64,000 bases of DNA, from assembly GCF_022179725.1 (NCBI RefSeq), contig NZ_BPRC01000008.1, forward strand, positions 1 through 64,000, given 5' to 3'. Position 1 is the stretch's first letter. Every line of letters begins with the position of its first letter. This DNA is from Methylorubrum aminovorans (GTDB lineage Bacteria; Pseudomonadota; Alphaproteobacteria; Rhizobiales; Beijerinckiaceae). This document shows positions 48,063-56,957 of the stretch, piece after piece. The position numbers were made by a program, and so were the translations under genes. Under the pieces are notes generated by a model. It was not told the origin of the DNA. It worked only from the letters and a program-made list of their open reading frames with translations, and made no database searches.

Positions 48063-48803
48063 ATGTCTGTAAGTCTTTCAGGTAAGACTGCGCTTGTCAC
48101 AGGCGCTTCGGGGGGCATTGGGCGCGCCATCGCCCAGCACCTTGCTGCTGCGGGCGCGGAGATTGTCGTTCACTATGGAAGTGGTCATGACAGGGCTGAG
48201 GAAACGGTCCGTCTCGTCACGACGGCAGGGGGCAAGGCCAGAAGCGTGCAGGCCGATCTGAGCAAGACCAGTGATATCGAGAAGCTGGCGGGCGAATGCG
48301 CAGGCGGCCTCGATATCCTCGTCAATAACGCGGGCATCGCGCGCGGCTACACGATCGATCACACCAGCGAGGAGGATTTCGACAGTGTCTTCTCGACCAA
48401 CGTTAAAGGCATCTTCTTCCTGACCAAGGCAATCCTGCCGCGTCTGAACAGTGGCGCTTCCATCGTCAATATCTCGTCGATGGTGTCCATCGCGGCTTAC
48501 CCGGCCTACCTCGCCTATGGGATGTCAAAGTCCGCAGTGAACAGCTTCACTCGCTCTCTCGCGGCCGAACTTGGTCCGCGCGGCATCAGGGTCAATGCAA
48601 TTGCCCCGGGCGCAACGGACACAGAATTCGTGAGCAGCGTCAGGGACAACCCTGAGATTATGGCAGGCATCAATGCTGCAACGGCACTCGGACGAATGGG
48701 AACGCCGGACGAGATCGCGCGGGCGGTAACCTGGGTGGCGTCCCCGGAAGGCGGCTGGATCACCGGGCAGGTCATCCAAGTCAGCGGCGGCATGCACCTG
48801 TAG
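48063..48803 (+). CDS. Short-chain dehydrogenase/reductase (FabG-like)
   Basis: A 246-residue SDR with cofactor loop TGASGGIG (13-20), NNAG (88-91), catalytic Ser138/139, Tyr152 and Lys156 in YGMSK. The GASGGIG loop and following ADLSK suggest NADP preference is not certain. Like the adjacent AraC gene it has lower GC than its surroundings. The substrate is unknown. Confidence 0.88.
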   Translation: MSVSLSGKTALVTGASGGIGRAIAQHLAAAGAEIVVHYGSGHDRAEETVRLVTTAGGKARSVQADLSKTSDIEKLAGECAGGLDILVNNAGIARGYTIDHTSEEDFDSVFSTNVKGIFFLTKAILPRLNSGASIVNISSMVSIAAYPAYLAYGMSKSAVNSFTRSLAAELGPRGIRVNAIAPGATDTEFVSSVRDNPEIMAGINAATALGRMGTPDEIARAVTWVASPEGGWITGQVIQVSGGMHL

Positions 48804-49020
48804 AAGTCGATGTTGCAGGCGCTCTGGACCGTAAAAGAGTTATTTTTTCGCTGCCGCGCCTGCGACGCCTTCAACAGAATATCATCCGGTTATTTGAACT
48901 GTTGGCCGGTGGTCAAGTTGCTCACACCCATCAGATGTCCGCTTACGAGCGCGGCGTCGAGGGCAGCTCCCCGCCCTCAACCGATCTTACGGGCGTGTCC
49001 CAAGCACCGAATTCAGCCCT

Positions 49021-50808
49021 CTACACCAATCCCACCGTCTCCTTCGGAAACCGCATCGAGAAGACGGCCCCCCGTCCCGGCCCGTCGGAGAACGCCTCGG
49101 CGCGGCCGCCGTGGAGTTCAGCGATACGCTTGACGATGGAGAGACCGAGCCCCGTCGAGCCTTCGCCGCCGGTGGGCTTGGCTGAGAGGCGCTGGTAGCG
49201 GCCGAACAGGCGGCCAGCATCCTCCGGGGACAGGCCTGGGCCCTGATCGGCCACCGCGCAGACATAGTCGCCGCCCTCCTCCCGCACGCTCACCGTGATC
49301 GCGCCGCCGGGATAGGAATACTTGATCGCGTTCGAGACGAGGTTGTCGAACGCCTCGCGCAGCCGCTCGGCATCGCCGCAGAGATGGAGCGGCGCGGCGA
49401 GATTCAGGGTCAGGCTCTGGCCCTTCGAATCGGCGATCGGCCGGTTGGCCTCGCAGACCTCGCGGGCGAGACCGGCCAGATCGACGGGCTCGCGTCGCAG
49501 GGTGATGTCGAGGGCATCGTTCATGGCATCGGCCATGAGGCTGTCGATCATGTCGATCAGGCGCGTGGCCGAGGTGCGGATGTGATCGACCTGGGTCCGC
49601 ATCGCGGTGCGTGCCTGCTCCGAGCCGGACGGCTCGCCCGAATCGAGACCGATCAGGTCGGTCAGCATCTCGGAGCGACCGAGGATCACCGAGAGCGGGT
49701 TCTTCAGGTCGTGGGCGATGGTGCCCAGGATCTCGGTCTTGAGGCTGTTGGCCCGCCGCAGGTCCGAGCGCTGCATGTCGAGGCGGCGGTTGGCGCGGAT
49801 CAGCTCGGCGGTGCGCTCGACCACCCGCTGTTCCAGGGTGACGTTGGCGCGCTGCAGCCGCTCGTAGAGGATCACGTTGTCGAAGGCGACCGAGAGGCGT
49901 CCTGCCAGCAGGGTAATCAGCGCCCGGTCGGTGTCGGAGAGCGGGCGGTCGGTGTCGATCAGCGCGACGATCTCGCTGCCGCTCGCGGTCTGCACGTAGA
50001 GCGTGGAGAGACCGTCGCCGAAGCTGTGGCGGCGCGCGGCGAAGGCCTGCTCGACCAGGGGCTGGATGCCGGGATCGAGCGGCCAGCCGGGATCGCGGCC
50101 GACATAGCCGCCGTAGAGCCCCGAGCCGGCGAGCACGCTGAAGCCGCCCTCGCGCTTGTGGTCCCGCTCGTCCTCGCGCAGGACGAGGATGCCGGCGCAA
50201 TCGACGTTGAGGAGCGAGGCGACCTGGGTCAGCACGCCTTCGGCCAACCGCTGCATCGACTTGTGGTCGAGCAGCATCGGCGCGGCGTCGATGATGATCT
50301 CAAGCCCGCGCCGGGTCTCGTCGAGCCGCCGGAGCTGCTGATAGGCCCGGAGCGCCGCGGTGAGGCTGGTGAAGAGCTTGTCGGCGGTGAGTTCGGTCTT
50401 CGCCTTGTAGTCGTTGATGTCGTAATCGACGATGACGCGCCGCTCCGGCGCCTGCCCCGGCTGACCCGTGCGCAGGATGATGCGGACGGTTTCCTCCCTC
50501 AACTCCCGGCGGATGTAGTCGACGAGCCGCAAGCCAGCATCGTCGGTCTCCATCACCACGTCGAGGAGCACGATGGCGACGTCGCGCCGCTCCGCCAGCA
50601 GCGCCCGCGCCTCCTGGGCCGAATGGGCGGAAAGGATGTCGAGGCCCCGCCCGTCGAGGCTGTATCCGGCAAGCGCGTAGCGGGTGCCCTCGTGGACGGC
50701 CGGATCGTCGTCGATCACCGCGATCGTCCAGGCGCCGGCGCGGGCCGGAGTCTCCGCCACCTCGTCGGGAATGAGTTCGAGCCAATCGTCGTCGGTCGCG
50801 TCGTTCAT
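49021..50808 (-). CDS. REC-DUF3369-histidine kinase hybrid
   Basis: A 595-residue cytoplasmic protein. An N-terminal receiver (about 27-150, phospho-Asp83 in VLLDVVMETDD) is followed by a DUF3369 domain (about 165-320), a coiled linker, a HisKA domain (H-box HDLKNP, His366) and an HATPase domain (DNLVSNAIKYS, DQGPGLS, GLGLSIVKRI). No membrane spans are visible. ATG 50808 was chosen; AAGG lies about 11 bases upstream. It diverges from an OmpR-type regulator 451 bp away. Confidence 0.9.
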   Translation of the reverse strand: MNDATDDDWLELIPDEVAETPARAGAWTIAVIDDDPAVHEGTRYALAGYSLDGRGLDILSAHSAQEARALLAERRDVAIVLLDVVMETDDAGLRLVDYIRRELREETVRIILRTGQPGQAPERRVIVDYDINDYKAKTELTADKLFTSLTAALRAYQQLRRLDETRRGLEIIIDAAPMLLDHKSMQRLAEGVLTQVASLLNVDCAGILVLREDERDHKREGGFSVLAGSGLYGGYVGRDPGWPLDPGIQPLVEQAFAARRHSFGDGLSTLYVQTASGSEIVALIDTDRPLSDTDRALITLLAGRLSVAFDNVILYERLQRANVTLEQRVVERTAELIRANRRLDMQRSDLRRANSLKTEILGTIAHDLKNPLSVILGRSEMLTDLIGLDSGEPSGSEQARTAMRTQVDHIRTSATRLIDMIDSLMADAMNDALDITLRREPVDLAGLAREVCEANRPIADSKGQSLTLNLAAPLHLCGDAERLREAFDNLVSNAIKYSYPGGAITVSVREEGGDYVCAVADQGPGLSPEDAGRLFGRYQRLSAKPTGGEGSTGLGLSIVKRIAELHGGRAEAFSDGPGRGAVFSMRFPKETVGLV

Positions 50809-51259
50809 CGCATGAAGGCCTTTCGCGCTCTTCGAGGCCACCCGCATGCATCTGCCGACCGCACCGGCGTCACGAGCGCTCTCTCGTCGCTCTTGGTGCA
50901 GCGGCGCGTGCGATGTTGCCGTTCGAAAGCACACACGTCGATGTTTATCCGGAACTTGCGAAGAAATCTTAGCGAAAGGTCGATGGTCTCAACACATCTC
51001 TCACCGGCCTGCGTCGAGCGGCTTCAATGATCGCGCCCGAGGCCGCTGTCACCCGCTCCGTAAGAGCCGTTGATGGCCGCCCCGGTGGCGTCGCCAAGTC
51101 CGATTCGATCGGGCATGGTGAGAGCGAAAGCTGTCGAGTCCGGCCGGGCCCACGCTTTTCGATTCGAGGGATCATCGAGGTGACGGCAGGTTTCTCTTCA
51201 TCCACGCGCATGTCTTCAGTCACGTGCATGTCTTCAATCACGTGCATGGGCGGCCGCCC
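50809..51259. promoter_or_regulatory. Divergent spacer between the REC-kinase and OmpR-type genes
   Basis: 451 bp that must carry promoters for both. Its end nearest the OmpR-type gene holds an 18-bp tandem repeat and a small coupled frame, listed separately. The rest shows no named element. Confidence 0.45.
51191..51244 (+). repeat. Tandem 18-bp repeats before the OmpR-type regulator
   Basis: CATGTCTTCAGTCACGTG (51209-51226) and CATGTCTTCAATCACGTG (51227-51244) differ by one base, and 51191-51208 matches 12 of 18. Each ends in the CACGTG palindrome. They end 15 bp before the regulator's start. Confidence 0.75.
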
Positions 51260-51263
51260 ATGA
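51210..51263 (+). CDS. Possible 17-residue leader peptide coupled to the regulator
   Basis: ATG 51210 opens MSSVTCMSSITCMGGRP, the 18-bp repeats encoding six-residue units. Its stop TGA overlaps the OmpR-type ATG (ATGA). The same frame is open back to 51027. No ribosome binding site is evident, so translation is unproven. Confidence 0.3.
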   Translation: MSSVTCMSSITCMGGRP

Positions 51264-52015
51264 CGCCGACCGGCCCCCACATCGCCGTCGTCGACGACGA
51301 GGCAGATGCCCGCGCCATGGTCGGCGAATATCTGCGCCTGCACGGGTTCGACGTGACCCTGTGCGAGGGCGGCCGGGCGCTGCGGGCGCATCTGCAGATC
51401 CGCACGCCGGACCTGATCGTGCTCGACCTCAACATGCCCGAAGAGGACGGCCTCTCCATCGTGCGGGACCTCAAGGCGCGAAGCCCAATCCCGATCATCA
51501 TGCTGACGGCGACCGCGAGCCCGATCGACCGGGTGGTGGGGCTCGAACTTGGCGCGGACGACTACCTGCCCAAGCCCTGCGAGCTGCGCGAACTTGTTGC
51601 CCGCGTGCGCTCGGTGCTGCGGCGGGCGCAAGGCACGCCGCCGGCCCCTGCTCCAGCTTCTTCTCCAGCCTCTGCGCCGGCCGCCTCACCGGAGACCCCA
51701 TCGCGAACGATCCGGTTCGGAACGAAGTGGCTCGAACTCGACGCCCTGCGCCTGCGCGATGATGCCGGCATGGAGCAGCCGCTGACCCGCTCGGAATTCG
51801 ATCTGCTCAAGGCCTTCGCCGACCATCCGAAGCGGGCGCTGTCTCGCGAGCGGCTGCTCGACCTCGCCGATGCCCGCGATCCGGACGCGTTCGACCGGGC
51901 GATCGACGTGCGAATCAACCGCATCCGCAAGAAGGTGGAGCCGGACCCGGCCAATCCGCGCTACATCCGCACCGTGCGCGGCCTGGGCTACATCTTCCGG
52001 CCCGAAGGTGACTGA
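51260..52015 (+). CDS. OmpR-family response regulator
   Basis: A 251-residue regulator with a receiver domain (phospho-Asp56 in LIVLDLNMP; acidic pair DDE at 12-14; Lys in LPKPCE) and a winged-helix DNA-binding domain (about 155-250, ending RTVRGLGYIFR). A Pro/Ala/Ser-rich linker joins them. The start is set by the ATGA overlap with the possible leader frame; no good ribosome binding site is seen directly upstream. It diverges from a receiver-kinase hybrid that could be its partner. Confidence 0.9.
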   Translation: MTPTGPHIAVVDDEADARAMVGEYLRLHGFDVTLCEGGRALRAHLQIRTPDLIVLDLNMPEEDGLSIVRDLKARSPIPIIMLTATASPIDRVVGLELGADDYLPKPCELRELVARVRSVLRRAQGTPPAPAPASSPASAPAASPETPSRTIRFGTKWLELDALRLRDDAGMEQPLTRSEFDLLKAFADHPKRALSRERLLDLADARDPDAFDRAIDVRINRIRKKVEPDPANPRYIRTVRGLGYIFRPEGD

Positions 52016-52170
52016 CCGCACGGCAGACGCCGAATGTTTCGTCGGCGCCGCACGCGACGCAACAAACGCCCCTTGATCCGGTGATCCTGTGACCGGCACG
52101 CAAAACGCCGGACACGCCCCCTCCCTACAATCTTCTCCATCGACGACGGCGAAGCCGCGAGGGGGATGTC

Positions 52171-52428
52171 ATGCAGGGATTGGTCTCAATGATTGCCGTG
52201 AGCGCGGTGCTGTCCGCCGGACTCGTCGCCGGCCTGGCTGCGACGGACGCCGCCGCCCGCCCGAAGCCGGCGGTGACCGCGGCGCCGATCGAGGCGCCGG
52301 CCCTCAAGGCCCCCGAGAGCCGCCCGTCGACAACGGTCTCGCCCTGTACCGCCGCCTGGCCCTACCAGTCAGCCGCCTGCGCTGCGGACGGGCGCAAGGT
52401 GCGCGTCATCGCGCTGACCGGGCGCTGA
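52171..52428 (+). CDS. Small exported protein
   Basis: An 85-residue product with a signal peptide (VSMIAVSAVLSAGLVAGLAA) and a mature region containing two cysteines (SPCTAAWPYQSAACAADGR) that could form a disulphide. GAGGGGG precedes the ATG. Family unknown. Confidence 0.65.
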   Translation: MQGLVSMIAVSAVLSAGLVAGLAATDAAARPKPAVTAAPIEAPALKAPESRPSTTVSPCTAAWPYQSAACAADGRKVRVIALTGR

Positions 52429-52439
52429 GGAAGGCCGCC

Positions 52440-52643
52440 ATGCCGCATTTCTCGAAGGAAGGCCTGGAGGCCTCGCCGGAAGCGCTGGCCAAGCTGCGGG
52501 AGATCCTGCACGGGCGCCAACAGGGTGGCCGCGACGGCCGGACCGTGCCGTCGACGCCGACCAAGGAGGGCCGCTTCGGCACCTCCGGCGGCCGAGGGGC
52601 GCCGGTGCGCCGCCGGCGCCGGACGGATCTGGCGGGGGTGTGA
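52440..52643 (+). CDS. Small basic hypothetical protein
   Basis: A 67-residue protein with an N-terminal helix (SPEALAKLREILHGRQQGG) and a very basic C-terminus with a run of Arg (VRRRRRTD). GAGGAAG six bases before the ATG supports translation. It begins 12 bp after the small exported protein and precedes the kinase gene by about 120 bp. Function unknown. Confidence 0.65.
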   Translation: MPHFSKEGLEASPEALAKLREILHGRQQGGRDGRTVPSTPTKEGRFGTSGGRGAPVRRRRRTDLAGV

Positions 52644-52764
52644 GAGCGCCTTCGGATGCTGTCCCCACCGGGAACGGGGCGAGGCCCTTGTCGGGAGACG
52701 CGTTTCCGGCGACGATCCCGCTCCGAGGAAGGACGCTCCCGAGGGAGCCCGCGACGGGGCGAGG

Positions 52765-55056
52765 ATGCGGGTCGGCCGGAAGATTGCCCTGGTCGGCGGT
52801 GTCCCGATCCTCGTCGCCGCGGCCATCGCGGCGGCGGGCTGGTTCCTGCTCGCCCAGGGCGAGCGCGCCCGCGCCGGCGCACTGCTCGCTGCCCGCGTCT
52901 ACCACGACCTGATCCAGGCGCGGTCCGTACGCGACGACTTCGTCGCCGCCCGTCCCGACGAGCGCGACGCGATCGCGACGCGGTTCTTCGACCTGACCGG
53001 CGGGGCCGGGAACGGTCTGGAGACACTTCAGGGGCAGGCCCGCACCCGGCGACAGGCCGAGCGGGCCGCCGCGGCGCGCCAATCCCTCGACCTTTACGTG
53101 GCGCGGATGCGCGAGTTCTCCGCGGTCGCCCGCGAGAATGACGGCCTCATCGCCGAGATGGGCCGGCGCGCCAGCCGGCTGACCGACCTCGCCGAGCAGG
53201 CCCGCCAGCGCCAGCAGGCCTCGAACGTCGATCTCGCCTGGACGCTGACGGGGAAGGTGAACCGGCTGCGCGCCACGCGGGACGCGGTGACGGGGCTCAA
53301 CGCCGTGCTGGCCGCCGCGTGGCAGCTCGCCCTCGGCCGGTCACGCGGCGCGTCACCGGAGACGGAGCGCGCCGAGCGCACCCGCCTCGTCCATGCCGGC
53401 CGCGACCTCGCCGCGGCGCTGCGCGCCACCTCCCGCGAGATCGAGGCCGCGGAGGCCGAGCGCCGGACCGCCCTCGACACGGCGCTCGATTCGGCCGCGG
53501 GCGACCGGCTGACCGAATGGGGCGAGCACCTGCTCAAGATCGTGACCTCCGAGCAGCGCACGCTCGACGACGAGGTGGCGCAGCTCCTCGCCTATGCCGG
53601 CGAGGCCAACGCGACGGGCCAAGCGACGCAGAACATCGGCATCACGACGCTCAAGCTCGGCCAGCGCACCGCCGAGGCGCTGGCGCGACGGGACGCAGAG
53701 GCCGTCTCCGCCATGCTCGGCGAGGGCGAGCGGCTCTCGGCGAGCGCCTCCGCCCTGCCGATCTCGCCGCTGATCCAGTCCGACATGATCGAGGCCATCG
53801 ACGGCTGGCGGGCGCGGCTCGCCACCACCGTCGACGGGCTCAAGCGGCAGAACGCGATGATCGCCGAGATGGACGGCCTCGCCGCCGGCCTGAGCGAGGC
53901 CGCCCGCGCGCTGAACGACGACGCGCTCGAGGATGCCGACCGGTTCGGCACCTTCCTCGGCCAACTCCTCCTCGCCGGGGCGGCCGTCGGCCTGCTGCTC
54001 GGCGCGCTCGTCGCGCTGGCGGTGGCCCGTTCGATCCTCGTGCCCCTGCGCCAGCTTCAGGGCGACATGATCGCGCTGGCCGCCGATCCGAAGGCGGAGG
54101 GGCTCTCCGGCACGCAGCGCACCGACGAACTCGGCGACATCGCCCGCGCGACGAATTTCTTCGTGACCGAGATCGGCCGGCGCGAACGGGCGCTGCGGCG
54201 GGCCAAGGACCAGGCCGACCACGCCCTGCACAACCTCCATCAGGCCCAGGACGACCTGATCCGCGCGGAGAAGCTCGCCTCGCTGGGGCAGCTCGTGGCC
54301 GGCGTCGCCCACGAGATCAACACGCCGCTCGGCATCGCGCTCACCACCGCGACGCTGGTGCGCGACGAGACGCGGACCTTCCAGGGCCTCGTCGCCGCGG
54401 GCACGCTCTCGCGCTCGCGCCTGACCCATTTCGTCGACCGGGTCGGGGAAGGGACGCAACTGCTCTGCGCCAACCTGACCCGCGCCGCCGACCTCGTCCA
54501 CGGCTTCAAGCAGGTGGCGGTGGACCGGGCCAGCGACGAGCGCCGCCGCTTCGATCTCGATGTCTGGCTCGGCGAGCTGCTGGCGAGCCTCCAGCCGATG
54601 CTGCGCAAGGGCGGCCACAGGATCGAGCGCGACGTCCCGTCGGGCATCGTCGTGGATACCTATCCCGGCGTGCTGGCGCAGATCGTCACCAACCTTGTCG
54701 CCAACGCCGTGGTGCACGGTTTCGCCGCGGCCCGGCGGCCCGGCACCATCACGGTGCGGGTCTCGCAGGCCGGATCCCTGGTGCGGCTGGAGGTGGGCGA
54801 CGACGGAAGCGGCATCGCGCCGGAGCATCTCGGGCGGATCTTCGACCCGTTCTTCACCACCGCCCGCTCCCGCGGCAGCACCGGACTCGGCATGCACATC
54901 GTGCACAACCTCGTGACGGCCAAGCTCCAGGGCCGCATCGCCGTCGAGAGCGAGCCGGGCCGGGGCACCCGCGTGCGGCTCGAATTCCCGAGGACGCCCG
55001 GCGAGGCCGAGCGGCCGGGCGCGGCCCGCCGGCCCGCCGGGGTGCAGGCGCCGTGA
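52765..55056 (+). CDS. Membrane histidine kinase with a large periplasmic domain
   Basis: A 763-residue sensor kinase. TM1 is at about 8-30 and TM2 at about 400-425, enclosing a roughly 370-residue helical periplasmic domain. A HAMP-like segment (LRQLQGDMIAL to RTDELGDIARATNFF) follows, then HisKA-type H-box with His516 (GVAHEINTPLG) and an HATPase domain (NLVANAVVHGF, DDGSGI, STGLGMHIVHNLV). GAGG precedes the ATG. Its TGA overlaps the start of a solute-binding protein gene, which suggests joint function. Confidence 0.88.
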   Translation: MRVGRKIALVGGVPILVAAAIAAAGWFLLAQGERARAGALLAARVYHDLIQARSVRDDFVAARPDERDAIATRFFDLTGGAGNGLETLQGQARTRRQAERAAAARQSLDLYVARMREFSAVARENDGLIAEMGRRASRLTDLAEQARQRQQASNVDLAWTLTGKVNRLRATRDAVTGLNAVLAAAWQLALGRSRGASPETERAERTRLVHAGRDLAAALRATSREIEAAEAERRTALDTALDSAAGDRLTEWGEHLLKIVTSEQRTLDDEVAQLLAYAGEANATGQATQNIGITTLKLGQRTAEALARRDAEAVSAMLGEGERLSASASALPISPLIQSDMIEAIDGWRARLATTVDGLKRQNAMIAEMDGLAAGLSEAARALNDDALEDADRFGTFLGQLLLAGAAVGLLLGALVALAVARSILVPLRQLQGDMIALAADPKAEGLSGTQRTDELGDIARATNFFVTEIGRRERALRRAKDQADHALHNLHQAQDDLIRAEKLASLGQLVAGVAHEINTPLGIALTTATLVRDETRTFQGLVAAGTLSRSRLTHFVDRVGEGTQLLCANLTRAADLVHGFKQVAVDRASDERRRFDLDVWLGELLASLQPMLRKGGHRIERDVPSGIVVDTYPGVLAQIVTNLVANAVVHGFAAARRPGTITVRVSQAGSLVRLEVGDDGSGIAPEHLGRIFDPFFTTARSRGSTGLGMHIVHNLVTAKLQGRIAVESEPGRGTRVRLEFPRTPGEAERPGAARRPAGVQAP

Positions 55057-56678
55057 GACGCCGCGCTCGCCCCGCGGCCCTCTTGGCCGCCGTTGTTGCC
55101 GCGGCCGCCCTCCTGGCGGGCGCGTCGACGGGACAGGCGCGCACCCTGGTCTACTGCTCCGAGGGCAACCCGGAATCCCTCGATCCCGGCCTCGTCACCA
55201 CGACGACGGCGATGAGCGCGACGTGGCAGCTGTTCAACAGCCTCGTCGAGTTCGCCCCCGGCACCACCGATCTGCGGCCGGCGCTCGCCGAATCATGGCA
55301 GGTCTCCGACGAGGGACGGACCTACGACTTCACCCTGCGGGCGGGCGTGCGCTTCCATGCCCAGCCCGGCTTCACGCCGAGCCGCGCGCTCAACGCCGAC
55401 GACGTGCTGTTCAGTTTTCTTCGCCAGTGGAAGCCGGACCACCCCTATCACGGGGTCGGCGGCGATTTCGCCTACTTCCGCGATCTCGGCCTCGCCGGCC
55501 TGATCAAGGGGATCGAGCGGCTCGACGAGCGCCGGATCCGCTTCCGGCTGAAAGAGCCGGACGCGACCTTCCTGCCCAACCTCGCCCAGGCCTTCGGCGC
55601 CATCCTGTCGGCGGAATATGCCGAGCATCTCGCGCGCCGGGGAACGCCGGAGGTGCTCGCCCGCGCGCCGGTCGGCACCGGCCCGTTCCGCTTCGTCGAT
55701 TACCGCCCCGACGTGGCCCTGCGCTATCGCCGCTTCCCGGACTACTGGCGCCAGCCGGCCGAAGCCGGGGCGGGCGCGGTCGACGCGCTCGTATTCTCGA
55801 TCACGCCGAACACCGCGGTGCGGCTGACCAAGCTCAAGGCGGGCGAGTGCCACGTGATGGCGTTCCCCGGCACCGCTGATGTCGAGGCGGTGCGGGCCGA
55901 TCCCGATCTCACGCTGGTCTCGGGTGAGGAACTGAACGTCGCCTATCTCGCCCTCAACACCGCGCGCCCGCCGATGAGCGATCCGCGGGTGCGCCGCGCC
56001 GTCAGCCTTGCCATCGACCGCCGCGCCATCGTCGAGGCCGTCTACGGGCCGGCCGGCACGGTGGCGCACAACCCGCTGCCGCCGACGAGCTGGGCCTTCC
56101 ACCGCGACCTGCCCGAGACCGTCTTCGACCGCGAGGCCGCGGCGCGACTGCTCGCCGAGGCCGGCTTTGCCGAGGGCTTCGAGACCGATCTCTGGTTCCT
56201 GCCGGTGAGCCGCCCCTACAATCCCAACGGACGGCGCGTGGCCGATATGATCCGCGCCGACCTTGCCCGCATCGGCATCCGCGCCCGGCTGACCACCCGC
56301 GACTGGACCGCCTACCGGGCGGCGCTCTACGGCGGCGAGCCGACGATGATGCTCTACGGCTGGACCAGCGACAATGGCGACCCGGACAACTTCATGAACG
56401 TGCTGCTCGGCTGCCGGGCGGCGGCGCCGGGCGGTGCCAACCTCGCCCGCTGGTGCGATCCCGCATACGATGCGGCGGTCCAGGCCGCTCGACGCACCGA
56501 CGACCGCGGGATCCGCACCCGGCTCTACCGGGACGCGCAGGCCCGCTTCCGCGAGGCCGCCCCCTGGGTGCCGCTCGCCCACACCGTCGTTCACATGGCG
56601 GTCCGAAGCACGGTCAACGGCTTCCGGGCTGATCCGCTCGGGCGCACCCTGTTCGAAGGCGTGACGTTGGCGGAGTAA
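55053..56678 (+). CDS. Periplasmic ABC-type solute-binding protein (oligopeptide/nickel family)
   Basis: A 541-residue binding protein of the DppA/OppA/NikA family. A signal peptide (AALLAAVVAAAALLAGAST, cleavage likely before RTLVYCSEG) precedes the SBP_bac_5 domain. Motifs include TSWAFHRDLPETVFDREAAARLLAEAGF and the late DNGDPDNFMNVLLGC. The start is GTG 55053, which overlaps the kinase TGA (GTGA). No permease or ATPase genes flank it, so it is more likely a signal-binding partner of the kinase than a transporter part. The frame stays open far upstream but there it is only a shadow of the kinase gene. Confidence 0.87.
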   Translation: MRRRARPAALLAAVVAAAALLAGASTGQARTLVYCSEGNPESLDPGLVTTTTAMSATWQLFNSLVEFAPGTTDLRPALAESWQVSDEGRTYDFTLRAGVRFHAQPGFTPSRALNADDVLFSFLRQWKPDHPYHGVGGDFAYFRDLGLAGLIKGIERLDERRIRFRLKEPDATFLPNLAQAFGAILSAEYAEHLARRGTPEVLARAPVGTGPFRFVDYRPDVALRYRRFPDYWRQPAEAGAGAVDALVFSITPNTAVRLTKLKAGECHVMAFPGTADVEAVRADPDLTLVSGEELNVAYLALNTARPPMSDPRVRRAVSLAIDRRAIVEAVYGPAGTVAHNPLPPTSWAFHRDLPETVFDREAAARLLAEAGFAEGFETDLWFLPVSRPYNPNGRRVADMIRADLARIGIRARLTTRDWTAYRAALYGGEPTMMLYGWTSDNGDPDNFMNVLLGCRAAAPGGANLARWCDPAYDAAVQAARRTDDRGIRTRLYRDAQARFREAAPWVPLAHTVVHMAVRSTVNGFRADPLGRTLFEGVTLAE

Positions 56679-56957
56679 TGTTTTGCAGTGCCATATCTCG
56701 CATTGCGGCATATCATATATTATCCACTGGCGAGTGTGCATGGATGCCACGCTTGCAAGGCGGGTTGCGCTGCGGCCTACCGATATCCAGATGTGCGCCT
56801 TCTCCGCCATGGCGTGCGCTCTGGCTCGCGCGTTGCAGCGGGTGTCGTCCGGCCGGATGACTGGACGAACGGGGGTGCGCCGGACGACAGGTGGGGGCCT
56901 CGTCAGGGGGACCCGACAGGGATGCGGATCGAGGCGGGCGTCGGAAAGGACGATGAG

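Noticed and set aside
48804..49020. Possible tRNA remnant near 48940-49010
   Set aside because: No acceptor pairing or T-loop could be found.
53319..55052. Long upstream extension of the solute-binding protein frame
   Set aside because: It is the out-of-frame shadow of the histidine kinase gene; the signal peptide and GTGA overlap fix the true start at 55053.
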